Counted from the stretch's first letter, positions 1 through 11,795 are shown. The stretch is 64,000 bases of DNA from Gnomoniopsis sp. IMI 355080 (GCA_027946555.1 JAPEVC010000181.1:1-64000); one strand, 5' to 3'. Notes: generated from the sequence alone by a model not told the origin. Program-made: numbers and translations.

Positions 1-620
1 CAGTACCTGTGAGTGCCTGTGGTAAGCACCCGACTGACGGTTGGGGACCGTCTTTGCGACGCGTTGCTTACCTAGCTTTGCCGCCAGAAATTTGAAATAA
101 TCGTGGCGGAACCCTCGCTGCACTGCGATAGCTAGACCTCTCTCACCACATCCCCCCCCCCAAAACACCAGCGCAACGACCGCCATCAAACCTCGGCCTT
201 TGCACCATCAATTGAGCTGCGCGCAATCTCGCTGAACAGCTGCTCCATTCTGTTGCAAGCTATCGCAGAGCTTTGCGCGCCCCCAGTTTTCCCAAGCCAC
301 TCGCCCAGCTTGTTGATCAGTGATTGATTCCATCCGGGTCGGCAAACACAAGCTGCTGCTGCTGCTCCCCCTCCCCTCCCTTCCAGATCGCTATCTGGCC
401 CCCAGCCACTGCCACTGCCACTGCCACCGCTCACTACCATACCACTACGTCGTGCTCTCCGCCCAGATTCGGCCGGAATCCTCCCAAGTTCCATCGTACA
501 GCACTTGCTATTTTTCCGACTCTGCCCTTGCCCCACCCCTCGTCAACTCTCGCTCGCCATTAGCCCTGTCCTCCTCGTCGCATCATTTTCTCTTCGCCTC
601 GGCCACCACCAACACACAGA
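1..620. other. 5' flank of the BAH-PHD gene
   Basis: No gene was found here. The right part is pyrimidine-rich, with CT-rich tracts around 360-390 and an imperfect CCACTG run around 405-430, as is common in fungal promoters and 5' leaders. Open frames in both directions here are low-complexity and resemble no protein family. Confidence 0.5.
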
Positions 621-2160
621 ATGGCTGCTCCTCGCAAGCGCCCGCGCGAGGTCGACGAGGCCAGCAGGGCCGAGTGTCCCTTCCAGATTCGTCTCATCGA
701 CCAGAAAGAGAGGGAGTTAAAGAAGAAGCGCAAGCGCAAGGACGAGGATCCCGAGGATGCCAACGCCAAGATTCCTGTCCAGCTGTCTCCCTTTGCGCCC
801 ACCGGCAAGTTCAAGACGCACGAGACAATGGACATTGCCTTTGCTGTCGAGCCGCAGAGTGCTAGCAAGCGTTGGTCTGACATGACCCGCTACAATAGCT
901 TTGTCCGTACGTACACGTCCCTGGCCTGCCCCTCCCGCCGATCCTCTGTCTCTCTCTCTCTCCATCTCCACAAACGTGCGCAACGGGCTCTGACTCGCAT
1001 GTGCCCATCTAGTCAACGGCTCCAAGTATTTCAGCGACAACTATATATTCGTCGCAAACGCGAGCACTATCGAGCGCCAGAAGACGGGCCAACCGCAGCC
1101 GGGGCCTAGGACACACTCGGATGACGACTGGGTCGCTCGCATCCTCGAGATTCGCGCCAGCGACGAGCATCATGTCTACGCTCGCGTGTACTGGATGTAC
1201 TGGCCCGATGAGCTACCGCCAAACACGCTTGACGGGAAGAAATATGTTAGTGGCAGGCAGCCATACCACGGCCAGAATGAGTTGATCGCGTCGAACCACA
1301 GTAAGTCGCAAGAACAAGAATGCATAAGCATGGCTGGCACATGACTGACTTGGCATAGTGGACATTATCAATGTGGTTTCAGTCACGCAGCAAGCGACCG
1401 TCAACCAAGTCACCGACGAGAACGACGATCAGATTCAGCAGGCGCTGTACTGGCGACAGGCCCTGGATGTGCGCACTTTCGAGCTTTCAGTAAGCATCAA
1501 AACTTAAAACCACGCATTTTATGGCTGAGCTGACATGGTTTTTTTCAGGCTGTGGACCGCGTATGCAGATGCAAGGAACCAGGAAATCCAGATAAGGTCT
1601 TGATCGGGTGCCCTGCCGAAAATTGCAATAAATGGCTACACGAAGAATGTCTAAAGCACGATGTCCTGACAAGAGTGTTCGAAGAGCTTGGGACCGACAA
1701 ACCTCACAAGGCCCCCGGCGCTGGCGTCAAGGAGGAGAAGGAGGAGGTGAAGCGCCCGCTGAGTCCTGTCGAGCCCGGTAGCGGCACCGTCGCGACCGAG
1801 CTGCCAATTCAGGTTAAGACGGATGGTGAGGGTGAGACGGAGGTGAAAGCCGCCGGAGACTCGGTTGACGTCAAGGAAGAGCGCGAGGTCGCAGCGGCAG
1901 AGGGCTCTTCGGCCCAAGCTCAGAATGGTCGAGCCTCGAATACTCAAACCCCCTCGGCCGAGACACCACGCAAGCCCGGCCGTGGTCGCAAGAAGGCAGC
2001 GGACGATTTGAACTACAAACCATACGAAGGCTTGTTTGAGGCAACTTTCCAGCCAGACAAGGATGTATTCGAGATCAAGGATCTGCGGGACATACAGGGT
2101 GGTGACAAGACCTGGTTGGAGGAAGTGGACTGCCTGGTCTGTGGTTCACGCATCAATTAG
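621..2160 (+). CDS. BAH-PHD chromatin reader (EPR-1/EBS-like)
   Basis: Four exons joined by hand: 621-906, 1013-1300, 1359-1489 and 1549-2160, giving 438 residues. After a basic N-terminus (KKKRKRK near residue 35) comes a BAH domain, about residues 95-235, with the blocks DDDWVARILEIRASDEHHVY and YWMYWPDELP. A PHD-type zinc site follows: C241, C243, C256, C261, H266, C269, with a last Cys pair only at C430/C433 at the very C-terminus. The roughly 160 residues between are acidic and Ser/Pro-rich. Known of the family: fungal BAH-PHD proteins (EPR-1 in Neurospora, relatives of plant EBS/SHL) read H3K27 methylation in Polycomb silencing. That this is the EPR-1 orthologue is inference; the domain call is firm. 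Intron phases agree at all three junctions. It acts in the nucleus on chromatin. Confidence 0.85.
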
Positions 2161-3822
2161 AACCCACGGGCCTCAGGCGAGGCCCTTTTTACATGCCTGT
2201 TGTGCTTGCCATTCGGGACAACCGAAGAGTAGGCACATGGGACGACTTGGATGATTCCCTTTTGAGTCAGAACACATCACAATGACGACCTGTTTCTCCC
2301 CGAGATTGCCCATCAGCCGCCGCTGAATCAGGCTTCAGGACGATTGTTGGGCTAGGAAGGGAGACATGTTGATTGGAAAGAAGTCTAGAGCCTTCTATAT
2401 GGCGTCATGCGGCGCGAAGTCATCAACGGAGGGCAAAGAATGCTCAGCTGGAGGAGGCGAGGAGGAGAAGGCTCAAATGCGGAGGAGTAGAGCTTTGGAG
2501 CATCCTTATATCTTTGCAAAGGCTACATCCCAAAGTTCAGACGCACTTTGGTCAGAACTGAGTGACGACTCCCTTTTCGTAAGGATGGATATCTTTTGCT
2601 AGGGTTGCTGATCTTCTATACTTAGCAGAAAAAAGAAAATGATTTTTTGGTGCTCTTTGTTTCTCTCTTGGTTTTGTCTTTGGGGGCTTGATGGATGTTT
2701 CGAGGGAGTTTGCTATTGTCTGTTTGAAGCTGCGAGACGTTGTTCTTTTTTATATCACTAGTACCTTACATTCTGTGGAAAGCCTTTGGAGTTTAGCATG
2801 TTGGAAAGACTGTCTGATAACCTCTAGCTTAGCTTGTATATATTCATATACCTGGGATGAGAAGTTGAAAGTTTCACACCTTCTGAACAAATAACTGGGT
2901 GCATTGTACACCCAGTACTAGAAGCATGGGTGTTTACAATGTGATTTGCTGAGCCAGTCCATTCTTGTAGCAAATACTCTCAAGATCAGTTCAAACACTA
3001 GCAGAATGTAGGTAGTGTGCAAATATTGGGCGTAGCCAGAAGGCCTCTACACAAACCAGCTTTTCCCAAGGAGTTAGTCAGTCTTTCTGCGGTCTACCAT
3101 AGACATGGCTGGTGGGACTTGTGTAGACTATGAACTGCTACCAAAAGTGCTGCTGTAGATACTATATATAGGTGGGAGTGATGGGCATGGAAAGGACAAG
3201 GACATGTATGTGTATAGGCATTCACTCCACTGCAAGACTGAGAAAAAACCATCGAGATGTCCCATTCATCACTGAAACCAAGCTCTGGTGGCATAGTCAG
3301 GTTATATACATGCTTCTTAAAGTAATGGAAAGGGCTAAATTTCCACCTGGACCTTTTGGCCCGCTGCATAGAAGTTTGGACCTAACACAATCGAACATCA
3401 CAAAGCGAATGTGGATCGACAGACGGATAGTAGAAGACGCTCATCGGCTCAGGAAGAGCCTATCTAAAATTCCATTCCACGAGTCCTTCGGGAAGTTATT
3501 TTCGGATGCCCACCAACCGTCGCCCATGCAATTGTAAACGACTAGAGTCCCACCCAACGCCTGTGTCTCCCTTTTTCGAATCTCAAAATAACATCGTATG
3601 ACCAGACCCGGTCGCCGCGCCTGGACCCCGATCAATGCTGGGCAACCGGGAAAAGGTTGCTGAATAAATTTATCGCATATGGTACACCTCCAATTTACCT
3701 CCGCCTCGTGACTGTCCATTCTGGTCCGCTCTTCTTGGCCATCATATTCAATGCATCCCGTTCACAATTTCCCCTTTTCATGCGATATCATCGTCAGAAC
3801 AAAAGTCAAACACGTGCGTCTG
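2161..3822. other. intergenic, convergent 3' ends
   Basis: Lies between the convergent 3' ends of the BAH-PHD and NAB2 genes. It is AT-rich with many T-runs around 2600-2760, suiting 3' UTR and polyadenylation signals. Small open frames here show no recognisable domain. No RNA gene or repeat seen. Confidence 0.5.
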
Positions 3823-5409
3823 CTAGCCGGCCACGATCGTCTGCTCTGTACCGCCCATGGCATCATCGCCGCCCGAGCCAGGAATCACCTGCTCTTCCGT
3901 GGCGTTTTCATCCGCAAACTTGCGCTCGCTGGGGTGGTTGCTACCGTCTGCAGTCCATACCTTGTCAGGGAAAGTGCCACGCTGCCCTTCCTCGTGCTTG
4001 AAGGTGCAGTAGCGATTTGTGCAAGGGTTGAACTTGCACATGACGGTGGTGTGGTAAAATTCGCATCCCTCTTTCTTGCAATCGCCACCGTTGCGGCAGG
4101 GGGGTTTCGAAGGATGGCGGAAAGGACAGCGCGGATTCTGGCAATTAGGGTAGAACTTGCAGTCCTGTTCGCTCTGGTGGGCGACCTTGGTTGCAGGAGA
4201 CGGATGCCGGCCGGTACACTTGAAGTTCTTGCATGCGACGCCGAAACTGCATACGTCGCTGACGTCGACGGTCACGCCGGGCGGCGCTGCCGGCGACTGG
4301 TGAGCAAACTTGCAATTGCTATTGGCGCAGTTGAGGTTGTAGCGACAGATCGTTTCTTCAGGGTTGGCTGGCTCACGTGCCCCCATGTCGGTGTCCTCAC
4401 CCTGTGCGTCCTTTGAGGGCACGTCTGATGCTTGCGCATTGTGACCATTTTGACCGCCGTGATGCCCACCGCGACCCCGATGATTGCCACGACTTGTCCG
4501 ATCCATGAGTGATCCTCCTCTGCCCCGGCCCTGCCCGTTGGGTCGGCCACCGTTCATCCCCCCATTTTGCGCCATGACCTGTTGCTGCAGCATTTGCAAC
4601 ATATTTGCCTGCTGTTGGAGCAAATCTAACATATTGTTTTGCGGCGGCTGGCCTGGCATCATGCCCCACTGAGGCATGCCGTTCATGCCTCCGTTCATTC
4701 CAGGCGATGGCATAGCGTTCATGTTGGCGAGACCGTGCTGGATGCTGGCAGCCCTATTGGGACCACCTCTTGGCTGTCTGCCACTGCCAGCACGGGGACC
4801 AGTCGGAGGTGCGCGAGTGTGAGTGCTGATTCTCGAATCGTTGCCACGAGTGCGGTGCAAAACAGAGTCGTGGGTCCGATCCATCGCACGGTTGATCTGG
4901 CCCATGATGCGCTTTCCTCGTCCGCGGCCATCAGTGCCATTGCGCATGGCCTTCGGACCTGTGGGTCTGCTGAGGGTCAGTACTGCTACATCATGATGAT
5001 TACGGAACGATGCGGCGGAGACATACGCGTTGAGCTCTGCTGGACCGTCCGCTGGGACCATGTCCATGTCCTGATCGGCATCGAGTGCGCCTTGCGGGGC
5101 GTCGGTCGCGGCGTCACCTTGTCCTTGTGAAGTGTTGGCCTGCGCAGCAAGAGATTCCACGGTGGCAAACAGCCAGCTACAGAAGTCGCGCAGACCAGGG
5201 TCGTTGGGATCGAGGCCAAGCAGGTCGGTAGAAAGTTCTTGGGCGACCTCATCGTGGGTCTTGTTGTTGACGAGCATCAGGATGATGTATTCGCTCAGAG
5301 CGGCATCGTCGGCGCCACCGGTGGCCCAGCCATGCTCCTCAAGCTTGGGCTGGATGGCTGCATGGAGGGCGTCGGCCAGTGGGGTTTCGAGTTGTATGGC
5401 GACAGTCAT
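3823..5409 (-). CDS. NAB2: nuclear poly(A) RNA-binding protein Nab2
   Basis: Single exon, 528 residues, starting at the ATG at 5409 (MTVAIQLETPLADAL). The frame is open further upstream but has no ATG there, and this start has a good context (CAACATGA). Residues 1-90 match the helical PWI-like N-terminal fold of Nab2. The middle is rich in Gly, Arg, Asn and Met (RGG-like stretches, then a Gln/Met-rich segment LLQQQANMLQMLQQQ). Five CCCH zinc fingers lie at about residues 355-472: CRYNLNC..CKFAH, CSFGVAC..H, CKFYPNC..CPFRH, CRNGGDC..CEFYH and CKFNPC..CTFKH. Known role: binds poly(A) tails, controls tail length and supports mRNA export. Five fingers is fewer than the seven of budding yeast but suits a filamentous-fungal form. 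Nuclear. Confidence 0.9.
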   Translation of the reverse strand: MTVAIQLETPLADALHAAIQPKLEEHGWATGGADDAALSEYIILMLVNNKTHDEVAQELSTDLLGLDPNDPGLRDFCSWLFATVESLAAQANTSQGQGDAATDAPQGALDADQDMDMVPADGPAELNAYVSAASFRNHHDVAVLTLSRPTGPKAMRNGTDGRGRGKRIMGQINRAMDRTHDSVLHRTRGNDSRISTHTRAPPTGPRAGSGRQPRGGPNRAASIQHGLANMNAMPSPGMNGGMNGMPQWGMMPGQPPQNNMLDLLQQQANMLQMLQQQVMAQNGGMNGGRPNGQGRGRGGSLMDRTSRGNHRGRGGHHGGQNGHNAQASDVPSKDAQGEDTDMGAREPANPEETICRYNLNCANSNCKFAHQSPAAPPGVTVDVSDVCSFGVACKNFKCTGRHPSPATKVAHQSEQDCKFYPNCQNPRCPFRHPSKPPCRNGGDCKKEGCEFYHTTVMCKFNPCTNRYCTFKHEEGQRGTFPDKVWTADGSNHPSERKFADENATEEQVIPGSGGDDAMGGTEQTIVAG

Positions 5410-7598
5410 GTTGCGACGGGGGCGTTGTGCGATGGGTTGAGGTGCGGTGAGTGTTGGAGAAGAGCCCTTCGGGGAAGCGGAAGGCAAGTTCGAGGGAGGA
5501 GCGAAAGAGTAGTAGCGGTTTGTTTAGAGACTTGGTGCCAACAAAGGCGCACGCGACAGGGGGAGGTGGATGCCCTGTGTGTCAGTGACAATGGCGACTT
5601 GAAGGGTTGTCACCACAATGACTGCTTTGAAACACTTTGTCCTCCACAGGGACTCTGACAGGCTCAACAGGCAGTCAAGAGCGTGTGGAATTCCTCTCTT
5701 ATGGTATGGGATATTTCAAGACGGGATGGTGTCGCTGGGTTGGACTGTGGTGAGGATCACCGATGTGGTCAGAGGTTGGGTAGTTGATGAAGTTGGCGGC
5801 GAGTGGAGATGAGATAGTCTCTGCGATTACAATAGCTTGCTGACGCTCGGACCACATTGGTGGGTTAGTAATCACCCAGCAAGCTAGCAAGGCTGACATT
5901 AATCTTATCTCAGGTGTATCAGCACATTGTATTCCCCTTGTCCGGCTAGTGAATGTGTCTGTTGGCTCTGAAGAGATCTGGCAATGAGATACATGTCAAT
6001 AATAACGACACCGTCACCTCTCCTTTTCCAAACCTCACGTCATCCCACATCAAAGCCAGGTCCTTGGATTCCCTGCTCAAGTTTGGTCATATCGCATGCC
6101 ATATGGTATTCACTCTTTATTCCACTACCTGAAGCATACCTAATATATACGCCAGTCAGTGCCCTTGTTTAAGCAACATGCCCTATGGCAGCTTGATTTT
6201 CTGTCTGCGTACCCTCTGATTCCTGAACAAGGGTCAGTGTGATTGATCTCTATATATTCTCCAGAACACACAGCCTTATTAGTATCAGCCTTTGAATGCA
6301 AAAGTTGGAGTGTTGAGCTATGTACGGAGGTATATTATTTGGTTCATAGGGTTTGGAGCATGGGGCTCAGATTATGCACCCAGACAGCCAGACAGCCAGA
6401 CAGCCAGACAGCCAGACAGCCAGACAGCCAGACAGCCAGACAGCCAGACAGCCAGACAGCCAGACAGCCAGACAGCACACGATAGTGATAATGCTCTGTC
6501 TAGCGGTGTATGCAAGAGCATTAGCAGGTGGATGCCCCTAGCACTTGCCCCCATCCCCCGCTCAGCCCAGACTAATTAAGGTTATCGCTCAGCCAATAAA
6601 CATTGGATGGCGTTGCCGCCCTTGCAGGAACTCGGGTTCGTCCTCTCTTGGCTACCTCTTTCATTGTTATTGCCATGGTACTGTATATTATTAGTTTTTT
6701 TGCAGTGTACTCCGTTCACAGGGGCAATACGCTTTCTTTTCTTTCTGTTCTGTACTATTGCCAGGCAGTAAAACCTCTACAGTGTTGTATCAATACATGG
6801 AGGCACAGCATCGCTTTTATACCAACATCTTCGTCCTAGTCTTGCGGGATTGCAGCTATCAACATCATCCGTCTTGGGAGTCTTGCCCCCCTCTCTCCTC
6901 CACACCTCATGACTTTACCTTTTTAGCTACCCACACCAAGTAACGTTGCGCTTAACAAACTCTCAACAAGCAAATGAGCTCTTGCATACTCCATGCTGCA
7001 GCCACTACTTTATATAGTGGTACACTATAACTGTCACTGACACTGAGACAAGGACGCCGTTGTCTCCTGTATGGACTGAGTGGGACACTGTGCGGCTGCT
7101 CGCATCCCAACGTCGAGGACCCCAAAGTCATCCGGGTTCCCATCACCAATCAATTTGTGTGGCTGATAGTCCTCTGGTCATTCTGCCTTTCCCAAAATCT
7201 TGGCCCCACACGGCCCTCCAGGCTTATTTTAATTCAAGCTTGCCCTCACAGCTCGCTATCGTCAAGGGCTTGTGGCAATCACCTCTTCTCGGAGTGCTAT
7301 TAATAATTACCTGAGCCTTGCTTTTGCCCCCTTAGCCGACGTTCTGCGGCTTACGCCGTGGCCTTGCTCGCTTCGATTCAACATATACATCCAAGCGGCC
7401 GTTTGCATACGAGTCAGAATCATTCACTCGTTTATTACAGTGATCTGCTTCACAAAGTCACCTCTGAAGGAGTCTCTCGACGTAAGGCCGCACGCCAGAC
7501 AGTTCATTCTCATTCTTGGTGTGGCACGAGTCCTTCAGTACCTCTTCCAAGCAGCACTGTTATTTTGACGCCCTTTCAGTGCCGGACTCGCCCTCGAA
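5410..7598. other. intergenic between divergent NAB2 and GH20 genes
   Basis: About 2.2 kb upstream of two divergent genes. It holds the octamer repeat at 6381-6476 (listed separately) and otherwise AT-rich, low-complexity sequence. No protein family, tRNA or transposon terminus was recognised. Confidence 0.5.
6381..6476. repeat. perfect tandem octamer (CAGACAGC)x12
   Basis: Twelve uninterrupted copies of the 8-base unit CAGACAGC, 96 bp in all, directly visible. Because 8 is not a multiple of 3, all reading frames through it stay open and give a Pro-Asp-Ser-Gln-Thr-Ala-Arg-Gln periodic peptide; this is a by-product of the repeat, not a gene. It sits 0.97 kb from the NAB2 start and 1.12 kb from the GH20 start. 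Confidence 0.97.
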
Positions 7599-9587
7599 AT
7601 GTATATACGTCTGGTCGTTTCCGTGCTTCTCGCCGCCGTCAACTCCGCTCAGGCGCAGGGACTTGGCGGCCTGTGGCCTGTGCCTCAGCCTACCTTCTCG
7701 TCTGGCAGCACACCTCTATTCATTTCGGAAGATATTGATGTTACTTACAATGGTGCAAGTGTACGATGGTCTATTTTTGAAAACTCCCCACCCTTCGAGG
7801 ATGTCTATACTAAGTTCCAATCCCAAAAACAGCTGGCCCATACAGAAACGGATACCAGCTCCTTGACCAGCTCGGCCATCGTCAAGGCTGGCGTGTCCAG
7901 GACCTTGGATAGCATATTCACCGCCAACTTTGTTCCCTGGATGCTCGTCCCTCGTCGGCAACTTGCAAGCTATGAACCCTCGCGCAATGGATCTGCTCTG
8001 GTCAGCTGCTTGGACATCACACTCACTAGCAGCAATTCGACGTTCAAGCCCTCGGCAACTGATGTGGACGAGTCGTACAACCTCACCATCACAGAGGCCG
8101 GCGTTGCCACGCTCTCTGCATACTCGACCAACGGAGTGTTGCACGGTCTTGAGACCTTTTCTCAGCTCTTTTACCAGCACTCAAGTGGAGACGCCTTTTA
8201 CTTGGTGAACGCCCCAATCGAAATCGAGGATGCTCCCATATACTCTTGGCGGGGAGTATTGTTGGACACAGCTCGCAACTTCTTCCCTGTCGACGACATC
8301 ATCCGGACTATCGACGGCCTTGCGTACAATAAGCTGAACAAGTTACATGTCCATGTTACCGACTCTCAGTCTTGGCCTCTCGAGATCCCCAGCCTTCCTG
8401 AATTATCTGCCAAGGGCGCTTACAACGACATCCAGGTCTACACAGCAGACGACATTGCATCTATTCAGCAATACGGCATCTACCGTGGTGTGGACGTCTA
8501 TTTTGAAATCGACATGCCCGGCCATATTGGTGTTGTGGGTGAGGCATTCCCAAATCTGGTTGTGGCCTACGATGCGCAACCCTACACTACTTATTGCGCA
8601 GAGCCTCCCTGTGGCGCGCTCAAGCTCAACAACACAGATGTGGACGAGTTTCTTGGCATAATTTGGGACGATCTTCTGCCTCGCGTTGCGCCGTACACGG
8701 CGTATATGCACACAGGTGGTGACGAGTTGAAGGCACAAGACTACACTTTAGACCCTGCTCTGGGCACCAATGACACTGCGGTGCTGCAGCCGTTACTTCA
8801 AGCCTTTCTTGATAGTCAGCACGAACGCATTCGCAAGGCCGGTATGAACCCAATGGTTTGGGAGGAAATGGTCACGACGTGGAACCTCACTGTAGGAAAC
8901 GACGTTGTGGTCCAGTCCTGGCTTGGTGGCACCGCTGTTGCAGACTTGGCTCAGGCTGGTCACAAGGTCATCGATTCTAACTACAATTACTATGTAAGGA
9001 GTCTTGGTCTTTTTTTCGGGGATGTTGATCTTTCCGTGGATATTAACTGCGAGATAGTACCTCGATTGCGGCCGTGGACAATGGATCACATGGGGTCCCG
9101 ATGTGTGGGCTGAGGAAGCGCCAAATGGATTCGTCGACTGGTGCAGTCCTACGAAGAGCTGGGAGCTCATCTATTCCCACGACCCAGCAGCCGGCTTGAA
9201 TGGCACTGCGGCGAAGAACGTTCTTGGCGGTGAGCTCGCACTCTGGTCCGAGACGATCGATCCTCAGAACCTTGACTCCCTCGCCTGGCCCCGGGCGGCC
9301 GCTGCTGCAGAGATTCTCTGGTCCGGTTTTCTCGACGCCAACGGGCAAAACCGTAGTCAATTGGATGCGGCACCACGACTGAACTCCCAGCGGCAACGCC
9401 TTGTTGCCAGGGGTCTCGGTGCCAGTCCTATTCAGATGGAGTGGTGTACCAGTAAGCAGCTAAATTTCTTTTGTGCCCCCATTCGGCGCTTTCTTCCCAT
9501 CATGCTACTCAAGAGGAGGTCGAATTATGTTTCTAATGCTCGGTAGTGTATCCGAATGCCACGGGGTGTGCACAGCCCAGTTCCTAG
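7599..9587 (+). CDS. secreted beta-N-acetylhexosaminidase (GH20)
   Basis: Three exons: 7599-8993, 9058-9451, 9547-9587 (609 residues). The N-terminus is a signal peptide (hydrophobic LVVSVLLAAVNSAQAQ). A GH20 N-terminal domain is followed by the TIM barrel, with family blocks RGVLLDTARNFFPVDDI, HVHVTDSQSWPLEIPSLPEL, YFEIDMPGHIG and the catalytic motif HTGGDE (D375/E376); after intron 1 come LDCGRGQW and WCSPTKSWELIYSHDP, and GGELALWSE. The end, EWCT then YPNATGC, is recovered by splicing a 41-nt last exon. Known function: releases terminal GlcNAc from chitooligosaccharides and glycoproteins by substrate-assisted catalysis, in the secretory path or cell wall. Several N-glycosylation sequons (e.g. 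NLT, NNT, NDT) are present. Length is normal for fungal NagA-type enzymes. Confidence 0.93.
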
Positions 9588-10643
9588 GAGGACACTCAGA
9601 ACACGGAGCAGCCTACTGCCATCAGACTCGTGACGATCCATAAGATTATTCTATGGAGATTCCAGTTACCATTTGCAGATTTATGCAAAGAGGAGAAGAT
9701 TATTGCCATCATGGAGCTTCTCGTACGAGTATGGGTTGGGCTAGACCAGACTTGGATAAATGAGGCCGCCGCACTACTACGAAGATTCTGCAGCCACCTA
9801 TTCGAGGACGATAAGTTCACCAACGATGACCCCGACTTCCTTGATAGATGAACGACACAGGGCACCAACAGGATGATAAGAACAACCGACGTTCCTGTTA
9901 TGCGGCGATGACGGTGAAGAGGATTGGTCGGAACTGGCTACGGCTCGCGTAGTATTGTGTGCCGAGTAATTGAGGGCCGATAGGCTGTGGGCTTGCCAGC
10001 ACGGCCAAAAACAAAGTTCCCATAGTTCTCATGTAAATATCTTTTTTTAGCTGTAATAAGCATTCAATGTACAGGACACTTACAATTCCTGAATACTGGG
10101 GGTTGGTGCCCACGGTGATTGTCCCCAAGGGCTGTAAGTGAACTCAAGGTGTGAAAGTGAAGAGAGCCAAGAGAAAGACATTATGCAGACCTTCCAATGC
10201 ATTTGTGAGTTTTCTTGAAGCCTTTGATTAATTGTACTTTCCATTTATTTATTCTAGCGACGGTTGTTCCGCGAACGCGACTCATCTCTCTATCTGGGCA
10301 ACATCACGTTGGCGTCTCACCAATCCAGCCACCTGTAAAGTCGCCGTCGTCGGAAGATAGACCACCCACGTGGCGGGAGCCACTCAGCTGATGACTTATT
10401 TATAAATTACGGCGTTCCTTTGGCTTTGTGACTGACTCTTCGTGAATCCTCTTCATTTCCCACCATGTCCTTGTCGACTACGGTCTTCAACCTGTTGAGT
10501 CACAACTTGTCGTGACCGGTCTCACAGACCGGCAGAGCCCGTACTTAGAGCCGCTATTCCGCCCAAGATACGACGAGTGCACGGCCAGCGACGGATCTAA
10601 AAGAGCAAGATCGCAACAACACAGCAACGCAACAACACTTACA
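9588..10643. other. intergenic 3' of GH20 / promoter of hydrolase
   Basis: No gene supported. The distal part is the promoter of the alpha/beta hydrolase gene, with a CACGTG box and TATA-like stretch (listed separately). A 73-codon frame around 9630-9851 has no recognisable family. Confidence 0.45.
10367..10408 (+). promoter_or_regulatory. CACGTG box and TATA-like element upstream of hydrolase
   Basis: A palindromic CACGTG lies at 10367-10372, then TGATGACTTA and a TATTTATAAAT stretch at about 10397-10408, roughly 240 bp before the ATG at 10644. CACGTG is the core recognised by bHLH factors. Placement suits a promoter, but function is inferred from motif and position only. Confidence 0.4.
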
Positions 10644-11795
10644 ATGGACACGATAACCAAGGTCTGCTTGACCGTTTGCTTCATTGCAACTCTCAACCAT
10701 GTCATGCTCACCCGCCTATTCGCTCCCAAGCGCCCCTCCATTCTCCCCAGTCCGCTCAAGACCCTTCCCCGAGCCCAACTCTCCTCTCTTGTGTACCCGC
10801 CCGACTTCTTCCCGGGCGCCCGCGATGTCACCACTCCTTACGGCAGCATTCGCTGCTACGAATTCGGTCCCGAGACGGGCCGCAAAGTCCTCCTCGTTCA
10901 CGGCATCTCCACCTCGTGCATGACCCTCACGCACATTGCCCGCGGCCTCGTCGCCCGCGGCTGCCGCGTCTTGCTCTTTGACCTCTTTGGCCGCGGGTAC
11001 AGCGACGGCGTCGGCGACCTGCCCTACGACGAGCGCCTGTTTGTCTCGCAGGCACTCTGCGTTCTGGCCTCGAGCCCACTGCCCTGGACGGGCAGCGAAG
11101 GCTTTGATGTGCTGGGATACTCGCTCGGCGGGGGCATTGCCGTCCATTTCGCCACGACGTTCCCGGACATGGTGCGCAGCGTCGTGCTGCTTGCGCCGGC
11201 GGGCATGATTCGCGAGGAGAACTTTGGGCTTGCGGCGCGGCTGGTGTTTCGTAGTGGGTGGGTGCCCGAGGGCTTGCTAGAGATCATCTCGCGGTGGAGG
11301 CTGAAGAGGCCTATTGCGGACGCTGCGAGGCGAAAGTCGCCGTCGAGGGCCAATGGCGGCGCGACTGCTGCGGCGATTGTATCGAAGCTACCAGGCGACA
11401 AGACGGTGGATGCGACGGTGACGAGCGAGATTGTGGATGAGGTGGTCGCGGCGGCGCCCAACGAACTACAGAAGAGTGTGTTCAAGTTTGTCAACTGGCA
11501 GGTGGAGCATCACGTTGGATTTGTATCTGCGTTCATGTCTACCCTGAGGTATGCGCCGATGCTGGGCCAGCACGTTGCTTGGGCGAAGCTGGCGGACAGG
11601 AAGCCGAGGACAGTGTGCCTGATTTTCGGAGAGGGTGACGAGATTGTAAACGAGGAGGATTATAGAGAGGATGTGCTTGCCTTGATGGGCGGAGAGGATC
11701 ATGTTGTTTGGGCTAAATCGGTGGGAGGAAGACATGATTTCCCAATGGTGCATCCGGAAGAGACTCTAAACAGAATATTTGATTTTTGGGGTTAA
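10644..11795 (+). CDS. alpha/beta hydrolase, N-terminally anchored
   Basis: Single exon, 383 residues from the ATG at 10644 (context ACAATGG); the open frame extends upstream but has no ATG. A hydrophobic segment at about residues 7-24 suggests a membrane anchor or signal anchor. The catalytic core is clear: oxyanion region LLVHGIST, nucleophile elbow GYSLGG with Ser160, an acid candidate in FGEGDEIV, and His in GGRHDFPMVHPE. About 90 residues between the elbow and the acid form a basic, Ala/Arg-rich lid-like insert. Substrate cannot be told: related fungal proteins are annotated only as alpha/beta hydrolases. Strong G/C third-position bias in the first half differs from the second half. It converges with the ABC transporter gene. 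Confidence 0.85.
   Translation: MDTITKVCLTVCFIATLNHVMLTRLFAPKRPSILPSPLKTLPRAQLSSLVYPPDFFPGARDVTTPYGSIRCYEFGPETGRKVLLVHGISTSCMTLTHIARGLVARGCRVLLFDLFGRGYSDGVGDLPYDERLFVSQALCVLASSPLPWTGSEGFDVLGYSLGGGIAVHFATTFPDMVRSVVLLAPAGMIREENFGLAARLVFRSGWVPEGLLEIISRWRLKRPIADAARRKSPSRANGGATAAAIVSKLPGDKTVDATVTSEIVDEVVAAAPNELQKSVFKFVNWQVEHHVGFVSAFMSTLRYAPMLGQHVAWAKLADRKPRTVCLIFGEGDEIVNEEDYREDVLALMGGEDHVVWAKSVGGRHDFPMVHPEETLNRIFDFWG

Noticed and set aside
3172..3537. 121-codon frame in the BAH-PHD/NAB2 interval
   Set aside because: No family, AT-rich context and a Lys/Arg/Met/Ile mix typical of translated noncoding DNA.
6243..6579. Open frames with a PDSQTARQ periodic peptide
   Set aside because: Produced by the non-triplet octamer repeat in every frame; no start context or flanking coding signal.
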